Assembly: GCF_024199945.1 (NCBI RefSeq)
Contig: NZ_JANADP010000001.1
Span: 2,790,001-2,854,000 of the forward strand
Direction: 5' to 3'
Source of the DNA: Bradyrhizobium sp. CCGUVB4N
GTDB lineage: Bacteria > Pseudomonadota > Alphaproteobacteria > Rhizobiales > Xanthobacteraceae
Length of the DNA: 64,000 bases
How positions within the stretch are numbered: the first letter of the stretch is position 1; every line of letters starts with the position of its first letter. Both the position numbers and the translations under genes were made by a program. Positions 45,738-54,833 of the stretch are shown piece by piece. The notes under the pieces are model-generated. The model did no database searches. It worked only from the letters and a program-made list of their open reading frames with translations, and was not told where the DNA came from.

Positions 45738-46631
45738 ATGAAAGCCGACATCCATCAGAAGATCACCGGCCAGATCGTCACCGCTCTTGAGAAAGGCGTG
45801 CGACCTTGGCATCAGCCGTGGAAAGCCGAACATGCCAACGGCCGCATCACGCGGCCCCTGCGCGGCAACGGCATCCCCTATCAAGGCATCAATGTCCTTG
45901 TCCTGTGGTCCGCCGCCATCGATCACGGCTATGGCGCCCCCATCTGGATGACCTTCAAGCAGGCGGGCCAGCTCGGCGCCCATGTACGCAAGGGCGAGAT
46001 CGGCACCCTTGTCGTCTACGCCGACCGCATGATCCGCAAGGACACCAATAAGGAGACCGGCGAAGAAGCCGAACGCGCCATTCCCTTTATGAAAGGCTAC
46101 ACGGTTTTCAACGTCGAGCAGATCGAGGGACTTCCGGCGCACTACTATGGCCAGCCGCAACAACCACCCGATCCGGTGCAGCGTATTGCGCATGCCGATG
46201 CGTTCTTTGCGGCGACGGGTGCCGCTATCGTTCACGGCGGAAGCCGCGCCTGCTATGTGCCTTCGACCGATAACATCCATATGCCCTGCATCGAATTCTT
46301 TGAGGATGTCGTCAGCTATTACGCGACGCTCGCTCATGAATGCACGCACTGGACCCGCCACGAGAAGCGCCTCAATCGCGACTTCGGGCGCAAGCGCTTC
46401 GGTGATGAAGGCTATGCGATTGAGGAATTGGTGGCGGAGCTTGGGGCCGCCTTTCTCTGCGCCGATCTCGGCCTTACTCCGGAGGTGAGGGAGGATCACG
46501 CCTCCTATATCGCCTCTTGGATCAAGGCGCTGAAGAACGACAAACGCGCGATCTTCACCGCCTCCTCACATGCGCAACGCGCCGCCGACTTCCTGCATGC
46601 ATTTCAGAACAAGGACGCGGCAGCGGCCTGA
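45738..46631 (+). CDS. ardC: ArdC-like antirestriction protein
   Basis: 297 residues. The N-terminal ssDNA-binding ArdC domain is clear (IVTALEKGVRPWHQPWKAEH, GNGIPYQGINVLVLW, WMTFKQAGQLGAHVRKGE). The C-terminal zincin-like metallopeptidase carries HECTHWTRH with a downstream Glu in IEELVAELGAAFLCAD. ArdC protects incoming plasmid or ICE DNA from type I restriction and degrades or blocks host factors. Start at 45738, where the family N-terminus MKADIHQKITGQIV begins, after TAGGAAGGCC. Its presence argues for conjugative transfer of the island or part of it. Confidence 0.93.
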   Translation: MKADIHQKITGQIVTALEKGVRPWHQPWKAEHANGRITRPLRGNGIPYQGINVLVLWSAAIDHGYGAPIWMTFKQAGQLGAHVRKGEIGTLVVYADRMIRKDTNKETGEEAERAIPFMKGYTVFNVEQIEGLPAHYYGQPQQPPDPVQRIAHADAFFAATGAAIVHGGSRACYVPSTDNIHMPCIEFFEDVVSYYATLAHECTHWTRHEKRLNRDFGRKRFGDEGYAIEELVAELGAAFLCADLGLTPEVREDHASYIASWIKALKNDKRAIFTASSHAQRAADFLHAFQNKDAAAA

Positions 46632-46635
46632 GGGC

Positions 46636-46665
46636 GGGGCGTTCGGTCCGCAGGCCGAACGCCCC
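46636..46665. terminator. Candidate bidirectional terminator
   Basis: GGGGCGTTCGG (46636-46646) and CCGAACGCCCC (46655-46665) form a perfect 11-bp stem with an 8-base loop, between the convergent ardC and membrane-protein genes. No T-run is present, so Rho-independent function is uncertain. Confidence 0.55.
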
Positions 46666-46668
46666 TGC

Positions 46669-46986
46669 TCACCTGTGGTGCCGGGGATCAAAGCCGCGCT
46701 CGCGCCGCATCGGCAGGCCTTGCTGCCTGTGGGCATGGGCCGCAGCGACCATCTGCCGATTACGGTCCGCATGCGCTGCAAACTGCTCAAGCCCCATGCC
46801 GACCACCTCAAGACCCTTCCAGCCGATCAGGGCTGCGATCACATCCAGTACCCATGAACTACCGGAGGGCAGCACCAGCCATGCCGCGAAGGCGAGCATG
46901 AGCCCACCAATCGCAAAATAGAACAGCGCCCGCACGCTCAGGACAACAAAGAGGCCGATATTGACGGCTCGGGTGAAGCTGCTCAT
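46669..46986 (-). CDS. Small two-helix membrane protein
   Basis: 105 residues. Two predicted membrane helices: VNIGLFVVLSVRALFYFAIG followed by GLMLAFAAWLVLP (about 8-41), and VLDVIAALIGWKGLEVVGMG near 46-65, then a polar His/Arg-rich cytoplasmic tail. It lies beside ardC, a position where small membrane genes occur on rhizobial mobile elements. No known family named. Its upstream region carries nested inverted repeats. Confidence 0.7.
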   Translation of the reverse strand: MSSFTRAVNIGLFVVLSVRALFYFAIGGLMLAFAAWLVLPSGSSWVLDVIAALIGWKGLEVVGMGLEQFAAHADRNRQMVAAAHAHRQQGLPMRRERGFDPRHHR

Positions 46987-47029
46987 GGACGATCTCCCGG
47001 CGGCACGCAGATGGACTGGGGCTCAACTT

Positions 47030-47077
47030 ACCGAACGCAGACCGACACCAAAATCGGTCAGTTTGGAAATGTTCGGT
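47030..47077. promoter_or_regulatory. Nested inverted repeats upstream of membrane gene
   Basis: Outer arms ACCGAAC (47030-47036) and GTTCGGT (47071-47077); inner arms GACCGA (47040-47045) and TCGGTC (47054-47059). Two concentric repeats 44 bases before the start codon at 46986 could be an operator or a leader RNA structure. Confidence 0.4.
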
Positions 47078-47192
47078 AGTCTTGCTCAATCGACTGTATT
47101 GGTGCACGCGACCGGCTTTCCGAAAATGTTGGTTGCCTTGAAGTTGCGGGGGCGCACCGCCGCTCATCGAGCGCGCTGCTTCCGTCCGCGTT

Positions 47193-48008
47193 TCAGCTTC
47201 CAGTCCGCTCGACTTCCTGCGAAACTGAAGCCTTGATCACGATCGGCCCCTTTTCCTCTTCACGCGCCCAGTAGCCTTTCAGCCTGTCCGGGTACTGAAA
47301 GGATTTTCTTGTGAACTGCCCTTGCCGGGACACCGACCGGAACGGCTCGATCCGTACCGGAGAATTCGCCGCTACATGGTCGATCACGGTAGGTCCGGTC
47401 ATGTCGTAAACGCTGGCGATGGTGCCGGACACAATGTTCTCCACCATCTTGCCGACGGCAGCGGTGAGTACGGGATGGGCGGGTTCGGCGGCAAGAAAGT
47501 AGTTGGTCAACCGTCCATCCTTCGCGCGCACGAACAGTTCGGATTGATCGGCGCTCAGCAGATATTCAGGCGGCCAGGAAAACGCCGCATCGACGTCCAG
47601 ATAAATTCCTCCATGGGTGAGCAACACGAGAACGCGCCAGAAGTCCGCCTTGGCCGCGCCGATCTGAAGACTCAAATACGTCTCGGCGAGTTCCGGGTGG
47701 CTGCTGCGGACGAAGGCTTCGCATTCTGCGTCATCGCAGAATCTGAATTCATGGGTCGGCGCGAGATAGCGATTGAACAGATAATTGACGTAAATCGGAA
47801 GCGTCACGTCGCTTGTATAGTTGGTCAGCCATACGATGCGAGGTATCCGCCTCGGTGCGCGGGGCGGCAGAAGCGGTGGCGACTGCGCGGGTATGCGGTA
47901 GCGTCTGTGCGGCCTGAGAAAAATGTCCAGATGAAAGAACACCTTCAGGATGTTTCCCAACACCTGAATGCATCCCGTGCTGACATACCGGGCGGCAAGC
48001 CGAACCAA
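47193..48008 (-). CDS. GT32-type glycosyltransferase (DXD sugar-binding)
   Basis: 271 residues. The central signature is complete: RIPRIVWLTNYTSD, LSLQIGAAKADFWRVLVLLT and HGGIYLDVDAAFSWP, where DVD is the DXD metal/nucleotide-sugar site of the OCH1-like (Gly_transf_sug) family. An N-terminal hydrophobic patch (VLGNILKVFFHLDIFL) may anchor it. The start is uncertain; TTG at 48008 is used for lack of a better ATG. Possible role: adding sugars to cell-surface glycan or to the secreted proteins encoded downstream. Confidence 0.82.
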   Translation of the reverse strand: MVRLAARYVSTGCIQVLGNILKVFFHLDIFLRPHRRYRIPAQSPPLLPPRAPRRIPRIVWLTNYTSDVTLPIYVNYLFNRYLAPTHEFRFCDDAECEAFVRSSHPELAETYLSLQIGAAKADFWRVLVLLTHGGIYLDVDAAFSWPPEYLLSADQSELFVRAKDGRLTNYFLAAEPAHPVLTAAVGKMVENIVSGTIASVYDMTGPTVIDHVAANSPVRIEPFRSVSRQGQFTRKSFQYPDRLKGYWAREEEKGPIVIKASVSQEVERTGS

Positions 48009-48240
48009 ACTCCGCCGCTTGCGCGGGTCGCGTTGGCCGTGCGCGGCAGCATCAATTCTCGATTTTGCGGTGAAACGGAAAGGCCCGAATTGTTTCGGGT
48101 GACGAAAAAGCCCGTTGAAATAAGCGTTTGAAGCAGGCTAGAGTTCCGCGGCAATTCGCCTCATGCACGCGCTCTCGCAGCAAAAAGAAGGGGATACCTC
48201 GTGCAACAATTCGGGCCTTACGGTTTCAACCGAGGTTGCC

Positions 48241-49101
48241 ATGCACGAGTATCCAAACCGCATCGAGCTCAGCCTCTACAGCGCCTCTGGCGGCCGTAAA
48301 TACCTCAATGCCGCCGAACGGCGGCGATTTGCAAAAGCCGCCGGGCACGCGAATGCCGAGGTGCGCTTGTTCTGCCTGACGCTATTTTTCAGCGGCGCCC
48401 GGATCTCCGAAATTCTCGCCCTTACACCTGCCTCTATCGATCTCGATAGCTGCGTCGCCTCCATCCACACGCTGAAGCGTCGTAAAGCCGGGATTGTGCG
48501 GCAGGTGCCGCTGCCTCCAAGCTTGGTTCGGGACCTTGATCGTAGGTTCGACATCCGCCGCCGCCAGCGCGATCCCATCGAGGCCGGGCGGCGCTTGTGG
48601 TGCTGGAGCAGGACGACCGCATGGCGACGCATCAAAGAGCTTATGGCCCGGGCCGATGTAAGCCGGACGGCCGCAATGCCCAAAGGGCTGCGCCACAGCT
48701 TCGGCATCAACGCGACCGCCAATCTGGTCCCGCAGCATCTCATCCAGCGATGGCTTGGCCACGCTTCACCGAAAACGACCGCAATCTATTGCGATGTGTG
48801 CGGTCCTGACGAGCATCACCTTGCGGAGCGAATGTGGAAGTCGGGGTATCCAAGGCCGATCAGCGGAATTGTTGGCCTGGCCTCCTCGATTTGGCGCGCG
48901 TTCAATTCAGGCTCGGCACTTCGCCGCGCAAGAGAGTCCTGTAGCCATGTTCTGTCATCCATTTGGCGCGGGCTAAGTGGCTCTCGTAGGCTCGCCGCGC
49001 GCGTTGCCACTCATGTTCAGGATCGATCTGCAACACGATCCGAGCCATCTCCCGCCAATCGGCACCCTCGGCGTCGGCGTCCAGCAGCCGCAGATAGGTA
49101 G
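48241..49101 (+). CDS. Tyrosine recombinase/integrase with abnormal 3' end
   Basis: 286 residues from ATG at 48241, which follows GAGG. Catalytic residues visible: Arg54 (SGARISEIL), Lys79-82, the MPKGLRHSFG box (Lys148, Arg151), WLGHAS (His174) and Tyr183 (TTAIYCDV). The N-terminal core-binding domain is missing, as in a short subfamily. Homologues usually end about 20 residues after the Tyr. Here the frame runs on for another 85 residues through Arg/Ser-rich sequence that overlaps a real antisense gene, so the original stop has probably been lost. Confidence 0.75.
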   Translation: MHEYPNRIELSLYSASGGRKYLNAAERRRFAKAAGHANAEVRLFCLTLFFSGARISEILALTPASIDLDSCVASIHTLKRRKAGIVRQVPLPPSLVRDLDRRFDIRRRQRDPIEAGRRLWCWSRTTAWRRIKELMARADVSRTAAMPKGLRHSFGINATANLVPQHLIQRWLGHASPKTTAIYCDVCGPDEHHLAERMWKSGYPRPISGIVGLASSIWRAFNSGSALRRARESCSHVLSSIWRGLSGSRRLAARVATHVQDRSATRSEPSPANRHPRRRRPAAADR

Positions 49102-49186
49102 TTATGTGCTCGAAATCATAAGGCGTCAGTATTCTATCGACCGGCGCTATATCGGCGACATCCGGGTCGAGCGGCGGCTTCGGCAT
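48902..49186 (-). CDS. Small conserved rhizobial island protein
   Basis: 94 residues. The ATG at 49186 follows a textbook TTAGGAGGTCGTC site. Helical and acidic: DVADIAPVDRILTPYDFEHI, TYLRLLDADAEGADWREMAR and ESHLARAKWMTEHGYRTLLR. Such proteins are frequent on rhizobial mobile DNA beside DUF2285-type regulators, but no function is known to me. Its 3' 200 bases overlap the run-on end of the integrase frame on the other strand, and the strong ribosome site makes this the genuine gene there. Confidence 0.78.
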   Translation of the reverse strand: MPKPPLDPDVADIAPVDRILTPYDFEHITTYLRLLDADAEGADWREMARIVLQIDPEHEWQRARRAYESHLARAKWMTEHGYRTLLRGEVPSLN

Positions 49187-49683
49187 GACGACCTCCTAAG
49201 AGTTGATCGGCCCGACAAATGGGAAAAAGCGACCGACCGTCTAGTACCTATTTACGCACCACGTGGTGCGCCTGGAGCACCACGCCTGAGCGCCCAGCGG
49301 TCTAGGGAGGCGAAAAATGTTGAATTGATTCGATTTGCGACCTGATCGAAGTGCACTTAGTCACGGTCCCAACGGCACAAACACAACAGCATTGACCGGC
49401 CAAACGGCGGTGGCAGTGTCGAGGTGAGGGCAGAGAAAGCCTGCCTTCGGGGTGTCAGAACCTCTTGATAGCCGGTGTTTTGCGTTGCCGATACAACGCT
49501 GCCTTTCGACCCTATGGGCCGGGAGGCGGCGGCGAGGATATTGCGTGAGCAATGTCCTTGGATGTCCAAGCCTCACGGCCAAAGGCCGTCGCAATCGTGC
49601 TATCACGATTTCTGAACTCCCGTGCTCGCCAGTGGAAGGTTCTCTTCCCGGTGTCTTTCCGAGCTTTCCGGAAGGGAGTTCTT
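49187..49683. other. Non-coding stretch with palindrome before secreted locus
   Basis: About 500 bases with no gene. It contains the perfect 14-bp palindrome GCACCACGTGGTGC (49256-49269), 70 bases upstream of the 94-residue gene's start, repeated nearby as GTGCGCCTGGAGCAC. This is a likely operator. Promoters for both directions must lie here. Confidence 0.55.
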
Positions 49684-50007
49684 GTGAAGCGTTCTGTGTG
49701 CGTCCTCTCTGTTGTGCTGGCTCTCGCTGCTCCTAGCGCCACGCTTGCCGATCAGCCGAAAGTCAATCAGCCTAAGACCGATCCGCTTGGGGGCATGATC
49801 TTCTCGGGTGCCAACCATTGCTGCGTCGGAATCGGCACCGCCAATCCGGTGGCGCATCTCGACGTCTATCAGGGCGAGCTCAAACTCGGTTCATCCGGCG
49901 TCGGATGCGCAGACAAGAACGCGGGCTCCATCCGGTACGCCGACAAGCACCTGCAACTTTGCGACGGAACGAGCTGGCGAAATGTTAGCCTCGATAAGGC
50001 TGAATGA
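49684..50007 (+). CDS. Small secreted protein with tail-fibre-like module
   Basis: 107 residues from GTG at 49684 after GGAAGGGAG. A signal peptide (KRSVCVLSVVLALAAPSATLA) precedes IGTANPVAHLDVYQGELKLG and CADKNAGSIRYADKHLQLCD, ending W-R-N-V. The same pattern (IGT-NP-x-LxVxxGExQIGSS, C-x5-AG-[AS]-[LI]-RY...C-x3-W) occurs in the next protein. It has the look of phage tail-fibre or adhesin head pieces but is exported. Its stop overlaps the next start (ATGA), so the two are coupled. Confidence 0.72.
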   Translation: MKRSVCVLSVVLALAAPSATLADQPKVNQPKTDPLGGMIFSGANHCCVGIGTANPVAHLDVYQGELKLGSSGVGCADKNAGSIRYADKHLQLCDGTSWRNVSLDKAE

Positions 50008-53000
50008 TATGGCGCAACGCGCGGTGCGCGGCAGTCGTTCTCCTCAGCTTGTCGTTCGCATTGCATCCGACGATATCCATGGCTCAGTACGCAAGCCGCC
50101 CCGGCTATTCGGTCGGAACGGCGGGAGCTGCATGCGACGGCACCAACATGCAGTACGGCTGGCCCGATGCAAACGGCAACATCCTGAAATGCGTCTCGAA
50201 TGTGTGGCAGACGCAGGGGATCAGTGCGACCGCGGGCGGATCAAACACGCAAGTCCAATATAACAGCGGTGGCGCTTTGGCGGGTGACAGCGGACTGACC
50301 TACGTCAATCCCAACCTCACCATCGGATATGGCAGCCTTTATATCGGCACCAGCTCGGCCACCGCCGGGGCGGTTAAGATCGGTGGCCAGAATGCTATTT
50401 CTTTCCCATCCTCAGACTCGACAGCCGGTGCCTCGCTCGCCATCGGCAGTTCGGCGCTCGCGAGCCAAACGACATCGGCAGCCTACAGCAACATTGCCAT
50501 CGGTTATCAATCCCTGGGGCTTAGCACGATGACAACGGCGGCGGTGCATAACGTTGCCATCGGTAACCAGACTTTGTCGCATCTGACCAGCGGTAACCAG
50601 ATGGTGGCGATCGGCTACGACACGTTGTGGGCCAATACTACAGGCGTTAATAACGTCGCTGTTGGCTGGAACGCATTGCTTAATAACACAACCGGCAGCT
50701 ACAACGATGCCTTCGGCCATGATGCGCTGAATGGAAATGTGACGGGCAGTGGCAATACGGCGCTCGGCGAAGGCGCGATGTTCGGAAACTTCGTGACCTA
50801 TTCGTCAAGCAACAATACCGCCGTCGGGTTCAGCTCGATGCTGGATATCAGTAGCGGCGGATCGAACACGGCGATCGGCCAGGCATCGTGCGTTGTGCTG
50901 ACAACCGGCGGCAACAACGTCTGTATCGGTCAAAATGCGGCGTCGGCGCTTCTGACGGGTAACTACAACACCTTGATGGGTCAGAATGTCGGCCCAACTT
51001 TGGCGTCCGGTTCACAGAATACGCTGCTTGGTACCAACGCGGATGTGACGGGTTCAAGCTCTACTCTGGTGGTGGCCATCGGCTACGGCACCAAGGGCAA
51101 TTCGACGGATGTGGTCATCGGCGGCAACGCCATGAGTGCCGGCGGCACGGGCTTCAGCGATACGGTGCTGGGTTTTGCGGCCGGTACAAACGTAACCGGC
51201 AGCAATGACACAATTATCGGTAATCAGGTCGCCAGCACGACATTGGTGGGCGGCAGCGGTAATATCCTGATCGGCACCAGCAGCAATGTTGATACGCCGG
51301 CCGCCGGTACCAACAACTTCCTCAACATCGGCAACCTGATTTACGGCACCAGCATCGGCAGCGCCACCAGCCCAGGCAATGTCGGTATTGGTACGACGAA
51401 TCCGATGAGCATGCTGCATCTCAACAATGGCGAAGTGCAGATCGGCTCCAGCAGCGCAAGCTGTACCGGCAACACCGCGGGAGCCCTGCGATACAGCGCG
51501 GGCACAGCCTACTACTGCAATAGTGCGAACTGGACGGCGATCGGCACCGCAGGCGCTGGCGGCGGCGGTTCTGGCACCGTGACGAGCAGTACAGCCGGAC
51601 AGGTGGCGTATTTCCAGAATACGGGATCGACCGTAATCGGCACCAGCACGCTTAATATTGCGGGTGGCTATGTCGGTGTCGGCACCACCGCACCGGTGGC
51701 GGGTGAAGAACTGACCATTGGTAGCGCGGCCTCCACGCCGGGCCTGAAGCTGAGCGGCAATTGGTACAAGAGCGGCACCGCCACCACCACCAAACCGCAA
51801 TTGCTGATCGAGCCCAACGGCGCGACCTCAACGGCATGGAGCACGGCAGGCACGGGCCTTGGCGTCAATGCAGGGTCAGGGTTTACGGGCAATTTGCTCG
51901 ACCTGCAGACGAATGGAACTGAGGAGTTTTATGTTGACAAAAATGGCAATGCGACTGCCAGCCAGACGGTTTCGGCTAACGCGTTCAGCGCTGCATCAAC
52001 AACTAGTACCAATTTCAATTCTTCAGGGTCATCTGCAATGACAGTGGCTTCTGTCCTTCGAGCTAATGATAGCAACACGGGAACTTTGTCTTCCTTCAGC
52101 GGTGCTTATCTGAATATCGCGCCGGCCCGCACGCAAACCGGAGCAGCCGGCGTTACCGACAGCGGCAACTTCCTCTATCTGGCGCGCGCAAATACGGTCA
52201 ACAACGCGAGCGGCACCTACACCATCTCCGGTGACCTGGCGAAGCTGTCCTCAAACTGCACGCAGACGGCGGGGACATGCACGGATACATCCTCGATCCT
52301 GTCGCTCACGCAATCCTACGCCAGCGCATCCGGCACGGTGCTGAAGATTACCAACAGCGGCACCGGTTATGCCGCCACCTTCATCGGCGGCAATGTCGGT
52401 ATCGGCACCACAGCGCCGGTGGCGGGTGAGGAAGTGACCATCGGCAGCGCGGCCTCGACGCCGGGCATGAAACTGAGCGGCTACTGGTACACATCCGGCA
52501 CCGGCACCACCTCCAAGCCGCAATTACTGATCGAACCCAATGGCACCACTTCGACAGCATGGGCCGTAACCGGCACCGGCCTTGGCATCAATGCAGGGTC
52601 GGGGTTTAGCGGGAGGCTGATCGATGCACAATTGAATGGCGTAAGCAGTTTTAGTGTGTCTTCCGGCGGCACCACGACTATAGCGGGTACGATCTACGCC
52701 AATGCTAGCCTTGGGAATACAGCCTTAAGTCTTAATCAGGCTAGCGGTTTCACGACAGGATCTGGGGTACAGGCTAATAGCAGTAGTAGCGGCACGCTTA
52801 CGGGCTTCACCGGAAAATATATCGATATCGAGCCAACCCGCACCCAGACCGGCGCGGCTGGTGTTACGGACAGCGGCAACTTCCTCTATCTGGCGCGCGC
52901 AAATACGGTCAACAACGCGAGCGGGACCTACACCATTTCCGGCGATCTTGCGAAGCTGTCCTCGAATTGCACGCAGACGGCGGGGACGTGCACGGATACA

Positions 53001-53705
53001 TCCTCGATCCTGTCGCTCACGCAATCCTACGCCAGTGCCTCCGGCACGGTACTGAAAGTCACCAACGGTGGAACGGGCTACGCCGCGACCTTCAGCGGCG
53101 GCAATGTCGGTATTGGAACGACGACGCCGATGAGCCTTCTGCATGTTTATAACGGGGAAGTACAGATCGGTTCGTCAAGTGCAACTTGTACAGCGGGCGT
53201 CAATGATGGCGCCCTACGTTACAGCAGTGGCACGGTTTACTATTGCAGCAGCTCGGCCTGGACAGCCATCGGCACGGCGGGCGCCAGCGGGTTGCCCTCC
53301 GGTGGCACGCAATATCAAATGGTCCGTGAGGGCGCATCCGCCGCGCAATGGGAAAATGTGCCATATGACTTGCCGATCTTCATGCCGGGCACACAGACTG
53401 CCAGCGCAATCGCGCGCATTATCCTGCCACGCGCCATTCAATTACCGGCCTCACTTACAAGCTCACAATGCCTGGCGAAAACCGCCGCCACCGCCTCAAC
53501 CACCGTGACGCTGAACAAAATCAGCAGCGGCGTCACCACAGGGATAGGAACGGCTGTCTGGGCGGCATCCGGGACCAGCTGTACTTTCACCTTTTCATCG
53601 AATGTCAGCCTGGCGGCAGGCGACATGGTGGAATTTGCCTTCCCGGCCTCACCTGATGCGACATTGTCGGACATCGCCATAACGCTGGCAGGGATCAGAC
53701 AATGA
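50004..53705 (+). CDS. Giant repetitive secreted surface protein
   Basis: 1233 residues. Signal peptide (RNARCAAVVLLSLSFALHPT), then about 100-440 rich in short N-x-A-[VI]-G head-like repeats (NVAIGNQTLSHLTSGNQ, NNVAVGWNALLNNTTGSYND) as in trimeric autotransporter heads. It continues with three repeats of an IGTT-P-x-G-E-E...IGSAASTPG-KLSG block and two of a C-x-GALRYS block. A C-terminal beta domain closes it; no YadA anchor is present. Very rich in Gly, Ser, Thr and Asn. It may form fibres or be released. Export route and target are unknown. Confidence 0.75.
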   Translation: MIWRNARCAAVVLLSLSFALHPTISMAQYASRPGYSVGTAGAACDGTNMQYGWPDANGNILKCVSNVWQTQGISATAGGSNTQVQYNSGGALAGDSGLTYVNPNLTIGYGSLYIGTSSATAGAVKIGGQNAISFPSSDSTAGASLAIGSSALASQTTSAAYSNIAIGYQSLGLSTMTTAAVHNVAIGNQTLSHLTSGNQMVAIGYDTLWANTTGVNNVAVGWNALLNNTTGSYNDAFGHDALNGNVTGSGNTALGEGAMFGNFVTYSSSNNTAVGFSSMLDISSGGSNTAIGQASCVVLTTGGNNVCIGQNAASALLTGNYNTLMGQNVGPTLASGSQNTLLGTNADVTGSSSTLVVAIGYGTKGNSTDVVIGGNAMSAGGTGFSDTVLGFAAGTNVTGSNDTIIGNQVASTTLVGGSGNILIGTSSNVDTPAAGTNNFLNIGNLIYGTSIGSATSPGNVGIGTTNPMSMLHLNNGEVQIGSSSASCTGNTAGALRYSAGTAYYCNSANWTAIGTAGAGGGGSGTVTSSTAGQVAYFQNTGSTVIGTSTLNIAGGYVGVGTTAPVAGEELTIGSAASTPGLKLSGNWYKSGTATTTKPQLLIEPNGATSTAWSTAGTGLGVNAGSGFTGNLLDLQTNGTEEFYVDKNGNATASQTVSANAFSAASTTSTNFNSSGSSAMTVASVLRANDSNTGTLSSFSGAYLNIAPARTQTGAAGVTDSGNFLYLARANTVNNASGTYTISGDLAKLSSNCTQTAGTCTDTSSILSLTQSYASASGTVLKITNSGTGYAATFIGGNVGIGTTAPVAGEEVTIGSAASTPGMKLSGYWYTSGTGTTSKPQLLIEPNGTTSTAWAVTGTGLGINAGSGFSGRLIDAQLNGVSSFSVSSGGTTTIAGTIYANASLGNTALSLNQASGFTTGSGVQANSSSSGTLTGFTGKYIDIEPTRTQTGAAGVTDSGNFLYLARANTVNNASGTYTISGDLAKLSSNCTQTAGTCTDTSSILSLTQSYASASGTVLKVTNGGTGYAATFSGGNVGIGTTTPMSLLHVYNGEVQIGSSSATCTAGVNDGALRYSSGTVYYCSSSAWTAIGTAGASGLPSGGTQYQMVREGASAAQWENVPYDLPIFMPGTQTASAIARIILPRAIQLPASLTSSQCLAKTAATASTTVTLNKISSGVTTGIGTAVWAASGTSCTFTFSSNVSLAAGDMVEFAFPASPDATLSDIAITLAGIRQ
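52122..52410 (+). repeat. Intragenic direct repeat, copy 1
   Basis: About 289 bases nearly identical to 52833-53121 (offset 711), both inside the 1233-residue gene. The best-conserved stretch encodes SGNFLYLARANTVNNASGTY. Recent duplication; a recombination hotspot for changing protein length. Confidence 0.85.
52833..53121 (+). repeat. Intragenic direct repeat, copy 2
   Basis: Second copy of the 289-base repeat, in the same frame as the first. Codon-third-position changes are few, consistent with a recent duplication or gene conversion. Confidence 0.85.
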
Positions 53706-53750
53706 TGAAGATTATTAGCTCCCCCACTTTCATCTGACGGAGATCAGACC

Positions 53751-54833
53751 ATGAAAAAGCTCCTGCTTCTTGGCACCCTTTCTCTCTTTACTTTTACGAT
53801 CGGCCAACCTTCTCCGGCCACGGCAACCATCCTGTTTGCTTCGGGTGAGGATACGGGGTTTACGCTCAACGGCAGCGCCGCAGGCTCAACATTCACGGGT
53901 TGGCGGAGTAACTTCGCACGCGCAGCCGTAAATATTACTAACAGCGCCACTGTGGCCGATCCTCCGGCAAACCGCGCTACGACACCAACTTTTACGGCAA
54001 CATCGAACTTATGGTTACATGCTCAGGTAAACTCCAGCGGTAATACAACGACTGCAAACCAACAGACTATACTTGTCCGCAGCCCGGATGGCGTATCGCG
54101 TATCGTCGTAAGAGAAACTGGAACCGCAGGGCAGCTCAAAATATCCACACGAAATGCGGCTGGTACTCTCACCGATCTGGCGACGGCAAGCAGCACATTT
54201 GCTTCCGGGGGACCTATACCCATTGATCTATATGTAAACTACACATGCTCTGGTTCAGGCGGGGTACAGTTATATTTAAGTGGTGCGCAGGTCATTAATT
54301 ACACCGGTAATCCATGCACGGATTCAGCGACGCAATTAAATCAGGCCGATATTGCCGGCACCAACACCAGCTCTGGCTACTGGTCAGAAATTATTATCGC
54401 CGATGAAGATACGCGCGGCATGTCACTCTGGACACTCTACCCGGTCGCTGCGGGCAATACCCAGGCCTGGACGCCCAGCACGGTAGGGAACATCAACAAA
54501 GGCGTCATAAACGATGCCACAAGCATCGGCACATCATCCAACAACGCCTTGACCGAATGGACAACACCAACCTCTGCTCCCAATGGCGCCTGGAATGTCA
54601 AGGCAGTGGTGCAGGAAGCACGTACCCTAGTTGGCACATCCGGTCCACTGCATTTCGAATGGTTGATACGCACGATTGACGGCAGTGACAACGTAACCGG
54701 TTCAGTTGCGCCGACAACGTCATTTGCCAGCTACAGCAATCAAATCTGGGCAACGAACCCGCACACCAGCAGCGCATGGAGCCTCAGCGATATCGCGAGC
54801 GGTTTCAATCTTGGCATTGAGTCACTGCCTTGA
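53751..54833 (+). CDS. Secreted beta-rich protein of the surface locus
   Basis: 360 residues. A signal peptide (KKLLLLGTLSLFTFTIGQPS) is followed by a jelly-roll-like sequence (FASGEDTGFTLNGSAAGSTF, QTILVRSPDGVSRIVVRETG, IPIDLYVNYTCSGSGGVQLY) reminiscent of LamG/concanavalin-type lectin folds in phage-tail and adhesin proteins. Ser/Thr/Asn-rich with few Lys, unlike chromosomal neighbours. The ATG follows ACGGAGATCAGACC. Its stop overlaps the TTG start of the next gene. Probable ligand-binding partner of the 1233-residue protein. Confidence 0.7.
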   Translation: MKKLLLLGTLSLFTFTIGQPSPATATILFASGEDTGFTLNGSAAGSTFTGWRSNFARAAVNITNSATVADPPANRATTPTFTATSNLWLHAQVNSSGNTTTANQQTILVRSPDGVSRIVVRETGTAGQLKISTRNAAGTLTDLATASSTFASGGPIPIDLYVNYTCSGSGGVQLYLSGAQVINYTGNPCTDSATQLNQADIAGTNTSSGYWSEIIIADEDTRGMSLWTLYPVAAGNTQAWTPSTVGNINKGVINDATSIGTSSNNALTEWTTPTSAPNGAWNVKAVVQEARTLVGTSGPLHFEWLIRTIDGSDNVTGSVAPTTSFASYSNQIWATNPHTSSAWSLSDIASGFNLGIESLP

